Counted from the first letter of the stretch, positions 45,496 to 55,125 are shown. The stretch is 64,000 nt of DNA from CAVYBY01 sp963766935 (GCA_963766935.1 CAVYBY010000009.1:1-64000); one strand, 5' to 3'. A program made the numbers and translations. The notes: generated from the sequence alone by a model not told the origin.

Positions 45496-47875
45496 ATGAG
45501 CAAGCCGGGAGGTACCCTCGCGGACCGCCCTGGCGATCGGAGGCATCAGGGGCTGGTCGTAGCGTTGCTGATCCCCGCGGTGGCGGTGGTGATGGCGAGT
45601 GCCCTGGTCCTTCTCGGACTCCGCGCCGAGGCTACGGCGGCGGCGCTGGACGACCTCTCGTCGATCGGTTCCATGACCTACGAGCTCGACTCGCTCTCGA
45701 TCGAGCTGTTCAGGCTGCCGAAGCTGACGCCGGGCCAGACGTGGGAGGGCCTCGAGCTCGACGCGGCCTTGCTCCAATCCAGAGTCGAGGGGAAGCTCAA
45801 CCACCTGAGGCAGAACCGCCAGACCGGAAATCTCCGTCGATCCGGTCTTCGGCGCGTTCGATGCGTTTCACGCCGACTTCCAGCGTGGCCTCGCCCTGCA
45901 CGTCCGTGGGCGTCTCGCCGACGCTAGGTTCCTCCACATCAACAAGATCAACCCCGCGGTCGCAGGTCTGCTGACCGCGATCGATACCGCGAGCGCAAAT
46001 GTTCGCCATGTCCACGAGGACACAACCCGGCTGCAGGGCATTGGCTCGGTGCTCACCCTTTTGATCGGTGGGCTCGTCCTTGCCGCTCTATCGCTGAAGG
46101 CCACGCGATCCCGCAGGCGCTTCCACGACAGCGTGGCCCGTTCGTCGGGCCTCGAAGAGAGCGAGCGGCGCTTCCATTCGCTGATGGCCGGATCCTCCGA
46201 CCTCATCACGGTGCTCGACCGCGACGGCCTCGTGACCTTCCAGAGCACCTCTGTCGAACACCTCCTGGGCTGGACGTCGGAACAGGTCGTCGGACGAGAT
46301 ATCCGAGAGCTTCTCCTGCCCGACGACGCCCGCGGCGTCGAGACCCTGCTGCGCCGCGCCGAGGAGTCGGAGCATTCCCATCAGGCGACCGAGTGGCGAA
46401 TGCGGAAAGCCGACGGCAAGACCTTGCCGGTCGAGGCGATCGCCGTCGCCAAGTTCGACGATCCCGACATCGACGGTGTGCTCGTGAACGTGCGCGACCT
46501 GAGCGAACGCCTGGTGCTCGAGGACGCGCTCCGCGATCAAGCGTTCCACGATTCGCTCACCAAGCTCGCCAACCGAATTCTCTTCGAGGACCGTCTGGAG
46601 CACGCGCTCGACCGGACGGAGCGAAGCGGTCACCAGGTGGGTGTGCTCCTGCTGGATCTCGACTTCTTCAAGGACGTCAACGATGCGTATGGGCACGCCG
46701 TCGGGGACCAGGTGCTGGTGGAGGTCGCCGCACGTCTTCGAGGGTCGGCCCGGCCCGAGGACACGATCGCGCGGCTCGGGGGCGACGAGTTCGCGATCCT
46801 GATCGAAGAGATGACGGAGCATGACGGCGCCAAGCTTGCCCAACGGATCGTCGATTCCGTCGGGAAGCCCCTAAGGATCGAAGGCGCCGATATCTACGTC
46901 CGCGTGAGCATCGGCATCGTCACGGCGACCGCGAGAGACCGGGTCGGTGGCCGGGCCGGCCGCGAACAGATTCTCGTCGAGGCCGATCTTGCGATGTACG
47001 AGGCAAAACGCCAGGGACGCGGGCGGTTCCAATTCTTCGTGCCGGCCATGCAGGAAGGTGTTCGCGAGCGACTCGCGCTCAAGACGGAGTTGGAGCACGC
47101 GCTGGACAACCACGAGTTCGTCCTGCACTACCAACCGATCGTCTCGATCGACTCCAGCAACGTCGTCGGGGCCGAGGCTCTGGTCCGCTGGCGGCATCCC
47201 GAGCGCGGGCTGATCGCCCCCATGGACTTCATCCCCGTGGCCGAGCAGACGGGGATCATCGTCGAGCTCGGCCGATGGGTCCTGCGAGAGGCATGCGCCG
47301 AGGCCGCCACATGGTCGCATCCCGGCGAGGTGGGGCCCTACGTCGGCGTCAACATCTCCGGGTTGCAGCTTCAGCAGGCGTCGTTCGTCTCGGAGATCAA
47401 GAGCGCGCTTCAAGAGACGGGGCTCGCTCCGGAGCGGCTCGTCATCGAGGTGACCGAGACCGCCCTGATCGAAGACAGCGAGCGCAACGAGCAGACGCTT
47501 CAGCAGCTCCGCGAGATCGGCGTCCGTCTGGCGATCGACGACTTCGGCAAGGGCTATTCCTCGCTCAGCTATCTGCGGCGCTTCAACATGGACATCCTCA
47601 AGATCGACAAGTCGTTCGTCAGCGGGATCGGTCCCGATTCGAAGGAGTCCTCGCTCGTATCGGCGATGGTGGCGATGGGCGCGAGCCTCAGCATGCAGGT
47701 CGTGGCAGAAGGGATCGAGGAACCCGATCAGCTCGAGGGTCTTCGCAGCCTCAACTGCCAGATGGGTCAGGGGTTCCTGTTCGCCAAGCCGGTTCCTGCC
47801 GCGGACCTGCGCGAGCTGCTCTCGAAGGGAGCCCTCACTCCGGCGGCAGCCGGAGCGATCCTTCCGGCAGCCTGA
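45496..47875 (+). pseudogene. membrane PAS-GGDEF-EAL c-di-GMP protein, one frameshift
   Basis: A bifunctional c-di-GMP regulator of about 790 aa. It has a TM helix (VVALLIPAVAVVMASALVLL), an outer sensor region, a second TM (VLTLLIGGLVLAALSLKA), a PAS domain (FHSLMAGSSDLITVLDRDGL), a GGDEF domain with an intact RLGGDEFAIL site and an upstream RPED inhibitory I-site, and an EAL domain (GAEALVRWRHPERG, IDDFGKGYSS). Both catalytic halves keep key residues. A single-base shift near 45820, inside the sensor region, breaks the frame; everything after is clean, so a sequence indel is likely. The globin gene follows 39 nt later. Confidence 0.82.
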
Positions 47876-47902
47876 GGCGCGGTCTGTCTGCACCGCTGCC
47901 TC

Positions 47903-47908
47903 TATCGT
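47903..47908 (+). promoter_or_regulatory. putative -10 box (TATCGT), leaderless globin start
   Basis: TATCGT ends 6 nt before GTG 47915, with no Shine-Dalgarno. Confidence 0.4.
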
Positions 47909-47914
47909 GATGAC

Positions 47915-48295
47915 GTGAGCTCGCCGCCGCTCTATGACGCCGTGGGGGGAACGCCCTTCTTCGTGGCCCTCGTCGATCGCTTCTACGACGGTGTCGCGTC
48001 GGACCCGGAGCTGCTCCGTGTCTACCCGAACCCCGATGACCTGGCCCCGGCACGGCATCGGCTGGCGCTGTTTCTCGCCGAGTACTGGGGTGGGCCTTCC
48101 GAGTACAGCTCGGAGCGGGGGCACCCCCGGCTTCGCATGCGCCACTTCCCGTTCGACATCGGGCCCGCGGAGCGGGATCGCTGGCTCGTGCACATGCGCG
48201 CCGCAATCACGGAGCAGTCGGTCCCGCCCGACGTCGAACGCGCGCTCCTCGACTACTTCGAGATGGCCGCCGAGGCCCTCCGAAACCGCGACTGA
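47915..48295 (+). CDS. group II truncated haemoglobin
   Basis: A 126-aa 2-on-2 globin of the trHbO group. Family marks: LYDAVGGTPFFVALVDRFYD at the start, the proximal His in RLRMRHFPFDI and the Trp of DRWLVHMRAAI that lines the haem pocket in group II. Such proteins bind O2 and NO and protect against nitrosative or oxidative stress. It follows the c-di-GMP gene by 39 nt but appears to have its own promoter. Confidence 0.92.
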   Translation: MSSPPLYDAVGGTPFFVALVDRFYDGVASDPELLRVYPNPDDLAPARHRLALFLAEYWGGPSEYSSERGHPRLRMRHFPFDIGPAERDRWLVHMRAAITEQSVPPDVERALLDYFEMAAEALRNRD

Positions 48296-48372
48296 GCAAC
48301 AGTCCCGGTTGGGTGGCCGCGCGGCGCGATCGAGGCCCCGGCGACGTGCGCGCGGACTGATCCGATTTGATC

Positions 48373-48378
48373 TAGCCT
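48373..48378 (+). promoter_or_regulatory. putative -10 box (TAGCCT), leaderless cupin start
   Basis: TAGCCT ends 7 nt before ATG 48386. Confidence 0.38.
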
Positions 48379-48385
48379 TTCGCGG

Positions 48386-48721
48386 ATGGAGCCGCATCCC
48401 GGCGTGTTCGTGTCGAGGGCCTCGACAGATGAATGGGAAGCCGACCCGGACGTTCCCGGCAGCCAGATGCACCAGCTCGTGCACGCCGATGGTGTTTGGG
48501 CAGGGCTCACGCGTTTCACGAGCGTCGACGGCCCGGTGACCTGGACACCCGAGCAGCGCGAGGTGGCGGTCATCCTCGAGGGGGCCGTCACGATCGAGAT
48601 CGCCGGCGGGCCGACCTTGGAGCTCGGCGTGGGCGATCTGTTCTCGCTGCCGCCCGGTCTCGAGACGACCTGGCGGATCTCGACGCCATTCAAGGAGATG
48701 TGGGTCCTGGCGGCCCGCTGA
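48386..48721 (+). CDS. cupin-domain protein
   Basis: A 111-aa single-domain cupin. The barrel strands read VAVILEGAVTIEIAGGPTLE and LGVGDLFSLPPGLETTWRIS. The usual metal-binding His pair is mostly absent (the first motif lacks HxH), so metal-dependent catalysis is doubtful and it may be a sugar or small-molecule binding cupin. Confidence 0.75.
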   Translation: MEPHPGVFVSRASTDEWEADPDVPGSQMHQLVHADGVWAGLTRFTSVDGPVTWTPEQREVAVILEGAVTIEIAGGPTLELGVGDLFSLPPGLETTWRISTPFKEMWVLAAR

Positions 48722-48737
48722 CTCTGCCGGCGGCGAT

Positions 48738-48917
48738 TCACACCCGGCTGGGGACGCGGTTCCCAGTGCTTGGCGCAACGAAGGGACGCGACCGGATCCG
48801 CTCCGGGGCGACGGCCTCCCGCAGGACCCAGTGATACCCACCCAGGGCGAGCCCCGAGAGCGAGCCCGCCATGCCGGCGAACAACGTCCAATCTGCGATC
48901 GTGCCAGGTGCGATCAT
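48738..48917 (-). CDS. 59-aa single-helix membrane protein
   Basis: ATG 48917 is preceded by a strong GAAGGAGGAAGCG Shine-Dalgarno. The peptide has one hydrophobic helix (WTLFAGMAGSLSGLALGGYH) and a short basic tail. No family recognised. A longer frame to 49025 lacks a ribosome site. Confidence 0.5.
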   Translation of the reverse strand: MIAPGTIADWTLFAGMAGSLSGLALGGYHWVLREAVAPERIRSRPFVAPSTGNRVPSRV

Positions 48918-49103
48918 CGCTTCCTCCTTCGTTCGTGGTTCCTCACGGTCGACCTCGTGGGAACAAGGTAGGTGGCGACGGGTAAAGGAGGAGCAAAGGG
49001 AACGTAACGCTTCCTGAAAGATCACCTGGACTGAGCGCCAGACGAGGTGCGCAGGCGATGAGCTCGCACGTCCGTACGTCGGGCCGAGCCCGGCCGTAGC
49101 CTG

Positions 49104-49334
49104 TCAGTGACCGCAGCTACAGCCGCCGCCGCCGCCGCAGCAGCCGCCACCACCACCGCCGATCGGCTCGCCGAACGCCTTCCCGGTCGTCGCGGAGAAC
49201 GAGAACCGCCGGCGCACCCGGTCGCTCCCGCACGAAGGACACGCCAGCATGGTGTCCACCGGACCGGTGTCCATCGGCCGGCGCTCCTCGAACGGATGCT
49301 CGCAGGCCAGGCAGAGGTACTCGTAGGTCGCCAT
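49104..49334 (-). CDS. FmdB-type zinc ribbon protein with Gly/Cys tail
   Basis: A 76-aa FmdB-family regulatory zinc ribbon: MATYEYLCLACEHPFEERRP and LACPSCGSDRVRRRFSF supply the two CxxC knuckles. The last about 20 residues are almost only Gly and Cys (GGGGGGCCGGGGG, then CSCGH), adding four possible metal ligands. FmdB proteins are often near amidase or transport genes; here no partner is obvious. TACCGT ends 8 nt before the ATG. Confidence 0.85.
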   Translation of the reverse strand: MATYEYLCLACEHPFEERRPMDTGPVDTMLACPSCGSDRVRRRFSFSATTGKAFGEPIGGGGGGCCGGGGGCSCGH

Positions 49335-49342
49335 CGGCCTCT

Positions 49343-49348
49343 ACGGTA
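49343..49348 (-). promoter_or_regulatory. putative -10 box (TACCGT) for the FmdB gene
   Basis: TACCGT on the minus strand ends 8 nt before ATG 49334. Confidence 0.35.
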
Positions 49349-49370
49349 CGCGATCGAAGCGCCCCGCCGC

Positions 49371-49400
49371 GACGAACCCGCGGGAGCCCGCGGGTTCGTC
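49371..49400 (-). terminator. 14-bp perfect inverted repeat after the SGNH gene
   Basis: GACGAACCCGCGGG / CCCGCGGGTTCGTC with only AG between them lies 14 nt past the stop of the SGNH hydrolase gene and before the FmdB promoter. It probably terminates the SGNH transcript. Confidence 0.65.
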
Positions 49401-49414
49401 CGGTGGGAACTCGA

Positions 49415-50275
49415 CTAGATCAGAGGCTCGACCACGTCTTGGAATGTACGCGCGATCTTCCGGTAGCCCGTGTTGTTCGGGTGCGGGTCACCGGCGAATC
49501 TCGAGCAGAACCACGTCCACTTGCAGGCCAGGGCGACGTTCAGGGGGAGCGGACCGCGGCCCGGCACCACGAGGGTGTCCTTGAAGTCGTGCATCCGGAA
49601 GGTCGCCGCCACGTTTGCGACCGCAGCCCCGGCGCCCTCGTACGCGGCCACGAGCCCGACGTTCATCTCGTGGAACGCGCGCAGGCTGGCTCGGGCCAGC
49701 GCACGACCGCCCGGGACGAGACCCCAGAACCCCAGGGCCGGGTCGAAGTACTGCATGCCGACGATGGGCACATCCGGGTCCGCCGCATCGTCAAGCGCAC
49801 CGAGAATGCGCGTCACCCGTGCCCGCAGCCGGGGGCGCATCTCGATCACGCACGCACGTTGGAGAATGCCGTTGCCGTCGATGCATCGAGCGAAGATATC
49901 GTTCGAGCCGATGTTGATCGTGATGAACGCGACCTGCCCCGGGTGCGCTTGCAGGAAGGAGACCGCCGCATCGAGCTGCGACCCGGCCGCATAGTGGCAC
50001 TCCGACTTCTTCCCGGTGATCAATGAGCCGCTCGTCTCGCCCACGCACGCGACGTTTCGAAGCTTGAGCCCCGGAATCTGCCGCCGCATGTTCCGCCACA
50101 GATCGTCCACGTACCCCTTCCCGGTCACGCCGTTGGGCTGGAAGCCGACGGCCCCCGAGTCGCCGAGCGCGAGGTAGTAGTCGGCCCCGCCATCTGCATT
50201 GGCGACCGGAATGCCAACTTGAAACGCCGAGATGACGAGTGTCATCACCACGACCCCCGACGAGAGCTTCCGCAT
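49415..50275 (-). CDS. secreted SGNH/GDSL-type esterase or lipase
   Basis: A 286-aa exported SGNH hydrolase. The signal peptide is VVVMTLVISAFQVGIPVANA. Block I (LALGDSGAVGFQPN) gives the nucleophilic Ser, block III (INIGSNDIFA) the Asn, and block V (AGDPHPNNTGYRKIA) the Asp and His. Five or six cysteines suggest disulphides outside the cell. It should hydrolyse acyl esters, lipid or polysaccharide-linked. ATG 50275 follows GGAAGAGAGGGG. Confidence 0.88.
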   Translation of the reverse strand: MRKLSSGVVVMTLVISAFQVGIPVANADGGADYYLALGDSGAVGFQPNGVTGKGYVDDLWRNMRRQIPGLKLRNVACVGETSGSLITGKKSECHYAAGSQLDAAVSFLQAHPGQVAFITINIGSNDIFARCIDGNGILQRACVIEMRPRLRARVTRILGALDDAADPDVPIVGMQYFDPALGFWGLVPGGRALARASLRAFHEMNVGLVAAYEGAGAAVANVAATFRMHDFKDTLVVPGRGPLPLNVALACKWTWFCSRFAGDPHPNNTGYRKIARTFQDVVEPLI

Positions 50276-50507
50276 GGAGCACCCCTCTCTTCCGTCCGGC
50301 TGGAGCCGGCTCGGCTCCACCCGCTGACCTTGGGGCGAGGGTAGACGGGCACCCCCGAGCGGCCCAAGGGTGCTATCCGGTGGATCACCCGGCGGGTACC
50401 ACCACGGAGCGTCGGGCAGCCAGCGTCGGGGCGGCGATTGGAGCTTCGCCACGCCGGGCGCCCCGGGCATTCGTGTTCACGTTCGGGCGATCGCGAGGGC
50501 CGGCCGT

Positions 50508-51008
50508 TCAGGACGTCTTGTCGGCACTCCAGTCGCCGGTGAGCGAGCCGGTGCTCGCCTTGAACGCATATGTGCCGGACATGGAGTCGCCCGAGACCGT
50601 GCCCGAATAGGTGATCTCGGTCGAGCCCACGGTGCCGAACTTGATGGTGTTGCCCTCCACCGTTCCGTTGATCTTCGGACTCCCGTCGGACGAGAGATCG
50701 ATCATGCCGCTCAGCTTCGATCCGGATTGCTGCCAGGTGAGGGTGAACGTCCCGCTGAAGCCGCCGCTGTACTGCCCCGACCAAGTCCCCGAGAGGTCTG
50801 TGGAGGGTGCGCTCGACGTCGGCGCGGTGCTCGTTGGGGCGCTAGTGGTGGTGGTCGTCCCGGTCGGCGAACCGGTCGGCGAAGTGGTGGGGCTGGAACT
50901 GCTGCACGCGGCCGCCATCACGGCCAGGGATGCCACGAGGGCGGTGGGCAGCAGGCCAAGCGACAGAAGCGGCCGACTCGATCCCGGGCGGGAGCTGCGA
51001 TCCTTCAT
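50508..51008 (-). CDS. lipoprotein with Ser/Thr/Pro linker and beta-rich domain
   Basis: A 166-aa lipoprotein. Signal peptide LLPTALVASLAVMAAACSSS with lipobox Cys at about residue 35; Lgt would lipidate it. A Thr/Ser/Pro-rich linker (about 36-70) leads to a C-terminal beta-rich domain with repeated turns (LSGTWSGQYSGGFSGTFTLT, ITYSGTVSGDSMSGTYAF). No family recognised; small-ligand binding is possible but not shown. Confidence 0.72.
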   Translation of the reverse strand: MKDRSSRPGSSRPLLSLGLLPTALVASLAVMAAACSSSSPTTSPTGSPTGTTTTTSAPTSTAPTSSAPSTDLSGTWSGQYSGGFSGTFTLTWQQSGSKLSGMIDLSSDGSPKINGTVEGNTIKFGTVGSTEITYSGTVSGDSMSGTYAFKASTGSLTGDWSADKTS

Positions 51009-51154
51009 CGGCTCGTTCCGGCGCGGGGTGGGGTTCCGTCTCACGATGCTCCTCCTTCCATACGCGGACCATGCGCGGATGGAGCCCCCAGGACAGAGCG
51101 TAGCGCGTTGCGGCGGATTGAGCGCTCGTTGAGGCGTCGGCAAGTCTCCTCGAT

Positions 51155-51626
51155 ATGGTGCGTCCCGTGACGTGGCTTCCCGGCGGCTTCACCCATCCCC
51201 AGCGCGTCGAGCTTCCGACGGGCCATCACCTGCGCCCGATACGCGAGAGCGACGTGCGAGATCGACTACCCGGCCGTCATGGGCTCGCGTGAGCGGCTGT
51301 GGGCGAAGTACGGCGCGGCGTGGGGGTGGCCGCCGGCCACCATGACCTACGAGGCGGACAAGAAAGACCTAGCGCGTCACGAGGCGGAGATGGTCCGCCG
51401 GGAGACCTTCAACTATGCGGTGCTCGACGAGGCGGAAACCGAGCTGCTCGGCTGCGTCTACATCGACCCGACCGACGAGGATTCCCCGCCGGGCAGCGAC
51501 GCCATGGTTTCCTGGTGGCTGGTCAACCGGGCCGGCGGCAGCGAGCTGGAGCGGGCGCTCGAGGACTTCGTACCGCGGTGGCTGGCCGAGACCTGGGGGT
51601 TCGGATCGGTCCACCTCTCTCCCTGA
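51155..51626 (+). pseudogene. GNAT-like acetyltransferase fragment, frameshifted
   Basis: The first frame (ATG 51155) gives MVRPVTWLPGGFTHPQRVEL, then GHHLRPIRESDV. A one-base shift near 51260 continues as EIDYPAVMGSRERLWAKYGA and on to the stop at 51626. The joined product of about 156 aa resembles N-acetyltransferases (ELLGCVYIDPTDEDSPPGSD, VSWWLVNRAGGSELERALED). The later frame alone starts at ATG 51279. An indel is likely. Confidence 0.6.
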
Positions 51627-51644
51627 TCCCAATGTCACGAACGC

Positions 51645-52052
51645 TCACGTGCGGGACGAGGACTCATTCAGGCTGACGGCGGCTCGAATGAGGGTCGCGA
51701 ACGCCTTCTCGTCGATCTCATCGTCTTCGTGGACGTCGATCGCGCGCCGAGTGTTGCCTTCGAGGCTCGAGTTGAACAATCCCGAAGGGTCCTTCAGCGA
51801 GGCTCCCTTGAAGAACGTGAGCTTCACGACGCTCTTGTACGTCTCGCCGGTGCAGATCCCACCTTGGTGAGACCACACCGGAACCCCTGGGTTGGAAGGC
51901 TTCTTCCACTTCCACTCCTCGACCACGTCGGGGTCGGCCTGTTTGATGAGGGCGCGAAGCCGGGAGAGGGTCGCGCCCCGCCAGTCGCCCAGCTCTTTGA
52001 TGTTCGCGTCGATCAGCTGCGATGGAGACTCGGCCGCGGGGCTGTCCTTCAT
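51645..52052 (-). CDS. DUF1801 (YdhG-like) protein
   Basis: A 135-aa protein of the DUF1801 family: LRALIKQADPDVVEEWKWKK, then VWSHQGGICTGETYKSVVKL and TFFKGASLKDPSGLFNSSLE are typical. Function unknown; members are small cytoplasmic alpha/beta proteins. The start at 52052 gives the usual length. It is divergent from the Tad locus across about 250 nt in which no clear promoter was identified. Confidence 0.82.
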   Translation of the reverse strand: MKDSPAAESPSQLIDANIKELGDWRGATLSRLRALIKQADPDVVEEWKWKKPSNPGVPVWSHQGGICTGETYKSVVKLTFFKGASLKDPSGLFNSSLEGNTRRAIDVHEDDEIDEKAFATLIRAAVSLNESSSRT

Positions 52053-52306
52053 GGTGCCGAGCACTCTATCTCCCGGCACATACTCGCCCCCAAGTGCACC
52101 TGGCTCTAGGTTCGAGACGAGTCCCCCACGGTTTGTCACACCGCTCCCCATGTGTGCGGAACGGAATCGGCCGGCCTGGGGATGGTTCCGTGTCGGTGCC
52201 CTGAGATAGGTTCGCGTCCTCGGGCACGCAAGCCCCTCACCGCCCGGGAATCCCTCCCTCGCGTCTCCCCTTTGGTGCTGTTCGTTCCTCCCCCGAGGAC
52301 GTGACG

Positions 52307-53602
52307 ATGGCAGACGACGCCGAGGTGGCGCGCACCCGCATCGACCGGCTGGCCGGCGTGCGGCGCGAGCTTCGTGAGGAACTCCGGCGGCGCGTGGACG
52401 CGCGCGGTCTGGAAGCCGCGCCGCGCACCGAACGCCGGGTCCGCGTGCGCGAGGAAGCGCTCGAGGTGCTCCGCGAATCCGGCGCGCTCCTGCCGCAGCG
52501 CGAGCTGGCGAGCGTCGTCAATCAGGTTTCCGACGAGGTCGTCGGGTTCGGTCCGATCGAGGCCCTGCTGAAGGACCCCGACGTGACGGAAGTCATGGTG
52601 AACGGACCCGACGACGTCTACGTGGAGCGAGGGGGGCGGATCGAGAGGGCGCAGGACGTCGGTTTCGAGGGGGAGGACGACGTCGTGCATCTGATCGAGC
52701 GCATCGTGGGACCCTTGGGCCTGCGAGTGGACGGGTCGAGCCCTTGGGCCGACGCCCGCCTGCCCGACGGTTCGCGGGTCCACGCGATCATTCCGCCCCT
52801 TTCGCTCCGCGGTCCCGCGCTGACCGTGCGGAAGTTCTCTCCCGTCCCGATCACCGCCGACGATCTCGTCGAGCGCGGTTCGGTCGGACCCCGGATGCTC
52901 CGCTTTCTTGCCGCGTGCGTCCGCGGCCGGGCGAACATCGTGGTCTCCGGCGGGGCGGGCAGCGGCAAGACGACGCTTCTCGGCGTGCTCTCGGCGTTCA
53001 TCCCCGACGACGAGCGGCTCATCACCATCGAAGATGCCGCCGAGCTGCGTCTGGCCAAACCGCACGTCGTCTCGCTGGAGGCGAGGCCCGCGAACGTCGA
53101 GGGAAAAGGGGAGGTCACGGTCCGCGACCTGGTGCGAAACGCGCTGCGGATGCGGCCGGACCGGATCATCGTCGGCGAGGTCCGGGGCGGAGAGGCCCTC
53201 GACATGCTCCAGGCGATGAACACGGGCCACGACGGGTCCTTGTCGACCGCCCACGCGAATTCCCCGAGGCACTTGCTCTGGCGGCTGGAGACCATGGCGT
53301 TGATGTCGGGCGTCGATCTCCCCGCGGCGCACCTTCGGCAGCAGGTCGCCGCCGCGATCGAGATCGTCGTCCATCTGGCGCGCCTTCGAAGCGGCCGGCG
53401 AGTGGTGTGGGAGATCGCGGAGGTCGAGGGCACGCGGCACGGCGAGCCGGTCGTCACGACCCTGTTCCGGTTCCGTCAGCGGGGGATGGGTGACGGAACG
53501 TTCGAGTCGGCCGGCGTCGTGCCGTCGGTCGTCGAGACGCTGGCGAGCCGCGGCGAGGACATCGACGCCTCGCTCTTCGACGAGGGCGACGACGCGGCGT
53601 GA
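52307..53602 (+). CDS. cpaF: Tad/Flp secretion ATPase (CpaF/TadA)
   Basis: A 431-aa hexameric ATPase that powers Tad pilus assembly. All motor motifs are present: Walker A GGAGSGKTTLL, Asp box ITIEDAAELRL, Walker B PDRIIVGEVRG and His box GHDGSLSTAHANS. N-terminal CpaF region: VVNQVSDEVVGFGPIEALLK and EVMVNGPDDVYVERGG. ATG 52307 or GTG 52301 starts it. It is first in the operon with tadB, tadC and three small genes. Confidence 0.93.
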   Translation: MADDAEVARTRIDRLAGVRRELREELRRRVDARGLEAAPRTERRVRVREEALEVLRESGALLPQRELASVVNQVSDEVVGFGPIEALLKDPDVTEVMVNGPDDVYVERGGRIERAQDVGFEGEDDVVHLIERIVGPLGLRVDGSSPWADARLPDGSRVHAIIPPLSLRGPALTVRKFSPVPITADDLVERGSVGPRMLRFLAACVRGRANIVVSGGAGSGKTTLLGVLSAFIPDDERLITIEDAAELRLAKPHVVSLEARPANVEGKGEVTVRDLVRNALRMRPDRIIVGEVRGGEALDMLQAMNTGHDGSLSTAHANSPRHLLWRLETMALMSGVDLPAAHLRQQVAAAIEIVVHLARLRSGRRVVWEIAEVEGTRHGEPVVTTLFRFRQRGMGDGTFESAGVVPSVVETLASRGEDIDASLFDEGDDAA

Positions 53603-54450
53603 GTGCGCTCGCGGCGTGTCTCACCGGCTTGGCCGTGCTCTTCGCCGGGCACGCGACGCGGCTCGCGCGTGGCACGCGCACCATCGATCGACTGGCGGCC
53701 GCAGCGTCAGGCCCGGCCGGACCGGGCTCGATCGCACCCGGTCCGGCCGGGCCCGACGACCCACCTGCCCGGGACCTGCTTCGATCGTGGCGCTGGCCGG
53801 TGGCCGGGGCGCTCGTGGGCGCGGTCGTCTCGGGCTTGGTCGGCGCGGGGGCCGGGTTCCTCGCCGGGCTCGGGGTGCGGCGGTGGCGCGAGGTGCATGC
53901 CAGAGGCGCGGCCGTCGCGGATCGCGACGAGCAGCTTGCCGACGCCGCCCGGGCGATCGCGGCCGGCTCTCGGGCGGGCGGCTCCCTTGAGCACGCGCTC
54001 GACTACGCAGCGACGGAGTCGCCCGAGCCGCTCGCAAGCGACCTGCGAGGCGTCGTCTCCGCCATCTCGCTCGGCGTCCCGGTGGGTGAGGCCCTCGAGA
54101 CCTGGGCGACGGCCTCGCAGAGCGACGATGTGCGGCTGCTCGTTGGGGCGCTCGAGCTGCATCGCCGGTCCGGAGGGGATCTTCCTTTCATGCTCGAGGG
54201 GATCGCCGCGACGCTTCGTGACCGGCGGGCGGCGGCGCGGGAAGTCCGCGCCCTCACCGCGCAAGCTCGGTTGTCGGGTGCGATCGTCGGGTTTCTCCCG
54301 CTCGGGTTCTTCGGCTTTCTCTGGGTGACCTCGCCCGACGACATGGGTGCGGCCCTGCGGTCCTCGATCGGGCTCGGCGCGGTCGGGCTCGGTCTCCTGA
54401 TGGAGGGCGCCGCATTCCTGTGGATCCGGCACCTGCTGGAGGTTCGGTGA
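53599..54450 (+). CDS. tadB: Tad secretion inner-membrane platform protein TadB
   Basis: A 283-aa GspF-type platform protein. It has N-terminal TM segments, the T2SSF core (AARAIAAGSRAGGSLEHALD, VSAISLGVPVGEALETWATA, LELHRRSGGDLPFMLEGIAA) and C-terminal TM helices (LSGAIVGFLPLGFFGFLWVT). The GTG overlaps the CpaF stop (GTGA) and its stop overlaps tadC. Confidence 0.88.
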   Translation: MSALAACLTGLAVLFAGHATRLARGTRTIDRLAAAASGPAGPGSIAPGPAGPDDPPARDLLRSWRWPVAGALVGAVVSGLVGAGAGFLAGLGVRRWREVHARGAAVADRDEQLADAARAIAAGSRAGGSLEHALDYAATESPEPLASDLRGVVSAISLGVPVGEALETWATASQSDDVRLLVGALELHRRSGGDLPFMLEGIAATLRDRRAAAREVRALTAQARLSGAIVGFLPLGFFGFLWVTSPDDMGAALRSSIGLGAVGLGLLMEGAAFLWIRHLLEVR

Positions 54451-55124
54451 TCGCGATGGCGGCTGGCCCGCTGGCGCTCGCGCCGGCGCTCGGCGCGCTG
54501 GGAGCCCTCTTCCTTCTCTTCGCACTGCGGCTCTCGCGTTCAGCGGCGTTTCGCCGGCTGCCGCCGGCCATCGCTGGACACGTCGAGGCCAGAACTCCGA
54601 AGCCTCACAGGCAGGATCGGCACGGATGGCTTCGAGCCGCCTCCCTCGTCGAGTCCCGCAGGGTGCGGCGACGTCTGCGGGCGATCGACGACGAGGTCCC
54701 GCAACTGCTTGACCTGTTGGCCGCGTCGTCCTCCGCCGGGCTCTCGGCGCAGCTGGCGCTGCGCCGGTCGCTCGAGGCGCTCGGGGGCCCACTCGCGGAT
54801 GTGCTCGGAGCCGCCGTTCGCGACGCCGATCTTGGTGAGCGCTGGCGCGACGCGCTCGAGACGGCGGCCGGCGGCATCGGTTTGCGGGACCTCACGCGAA
54901 CGGTCGCGGTCCTCACGCGAACGGAGCGGCTGGGAACGTCTCTCGCGGAGGCGACGTCCGAGCTCGCCACCGGCGTCCGCGAGTCGCGGAGGCTGGCACG
55001 GACGGAGCGTGCGCGAACGGCTCCGGTGAAGATGCTCTTTCCGCTCGTGTTCCTCGTTCTCCCCGCGTTCCTCCTCCTAACGGTGGTGCCCGTGTTGCTC
55101 ACCACCTTGCAGTCCATCCGTTGA
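54447..55124 (+). CDS. tadC: Tad secretion inner-membrane platform protein TadC
   Basis: A 225-aa partner of TadB, also GspF-like: LLDLLAASSSAGLSAQLALR, VLTRTERLGTSLAEATSELA, then a C-terminal TM pair (MLFPLVFLVLPAFLLLTVVP). GTG 54447 overlaps the tadB stop. TadB and TadC together form the membrane platform driven by CpaF. Confidence 0.87.
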   Translation: MIAMAAGPLALAPALGALGALFLLFALRLSRSAAFRRLPPAIAGHVEARTPKPHRQDRHGWLRAASLVESRRVRRRLRAIDDEVPQLLDLLAASSSAGLSAQLALRRSLEALGGPLADVLGAAVRDADLGERWRDALETAAGGIGLRDLTRTVAVLTRTERLGTSLAEATSELATGVRESRRLARTERARTAPVKMLFPLVFLVLPAFLLLTVVPVLLTTLQSIR

Positions 55125-55125
55125 G

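Noticed and set aside
52053..52300. Inverted repeat CACAC / GTGTG near 52140 as an operator of the Tad locus
   Set aside because: Arms of only 5 bp with a 10-nt spacer are expected by chance, and no promoter elements line up with them.
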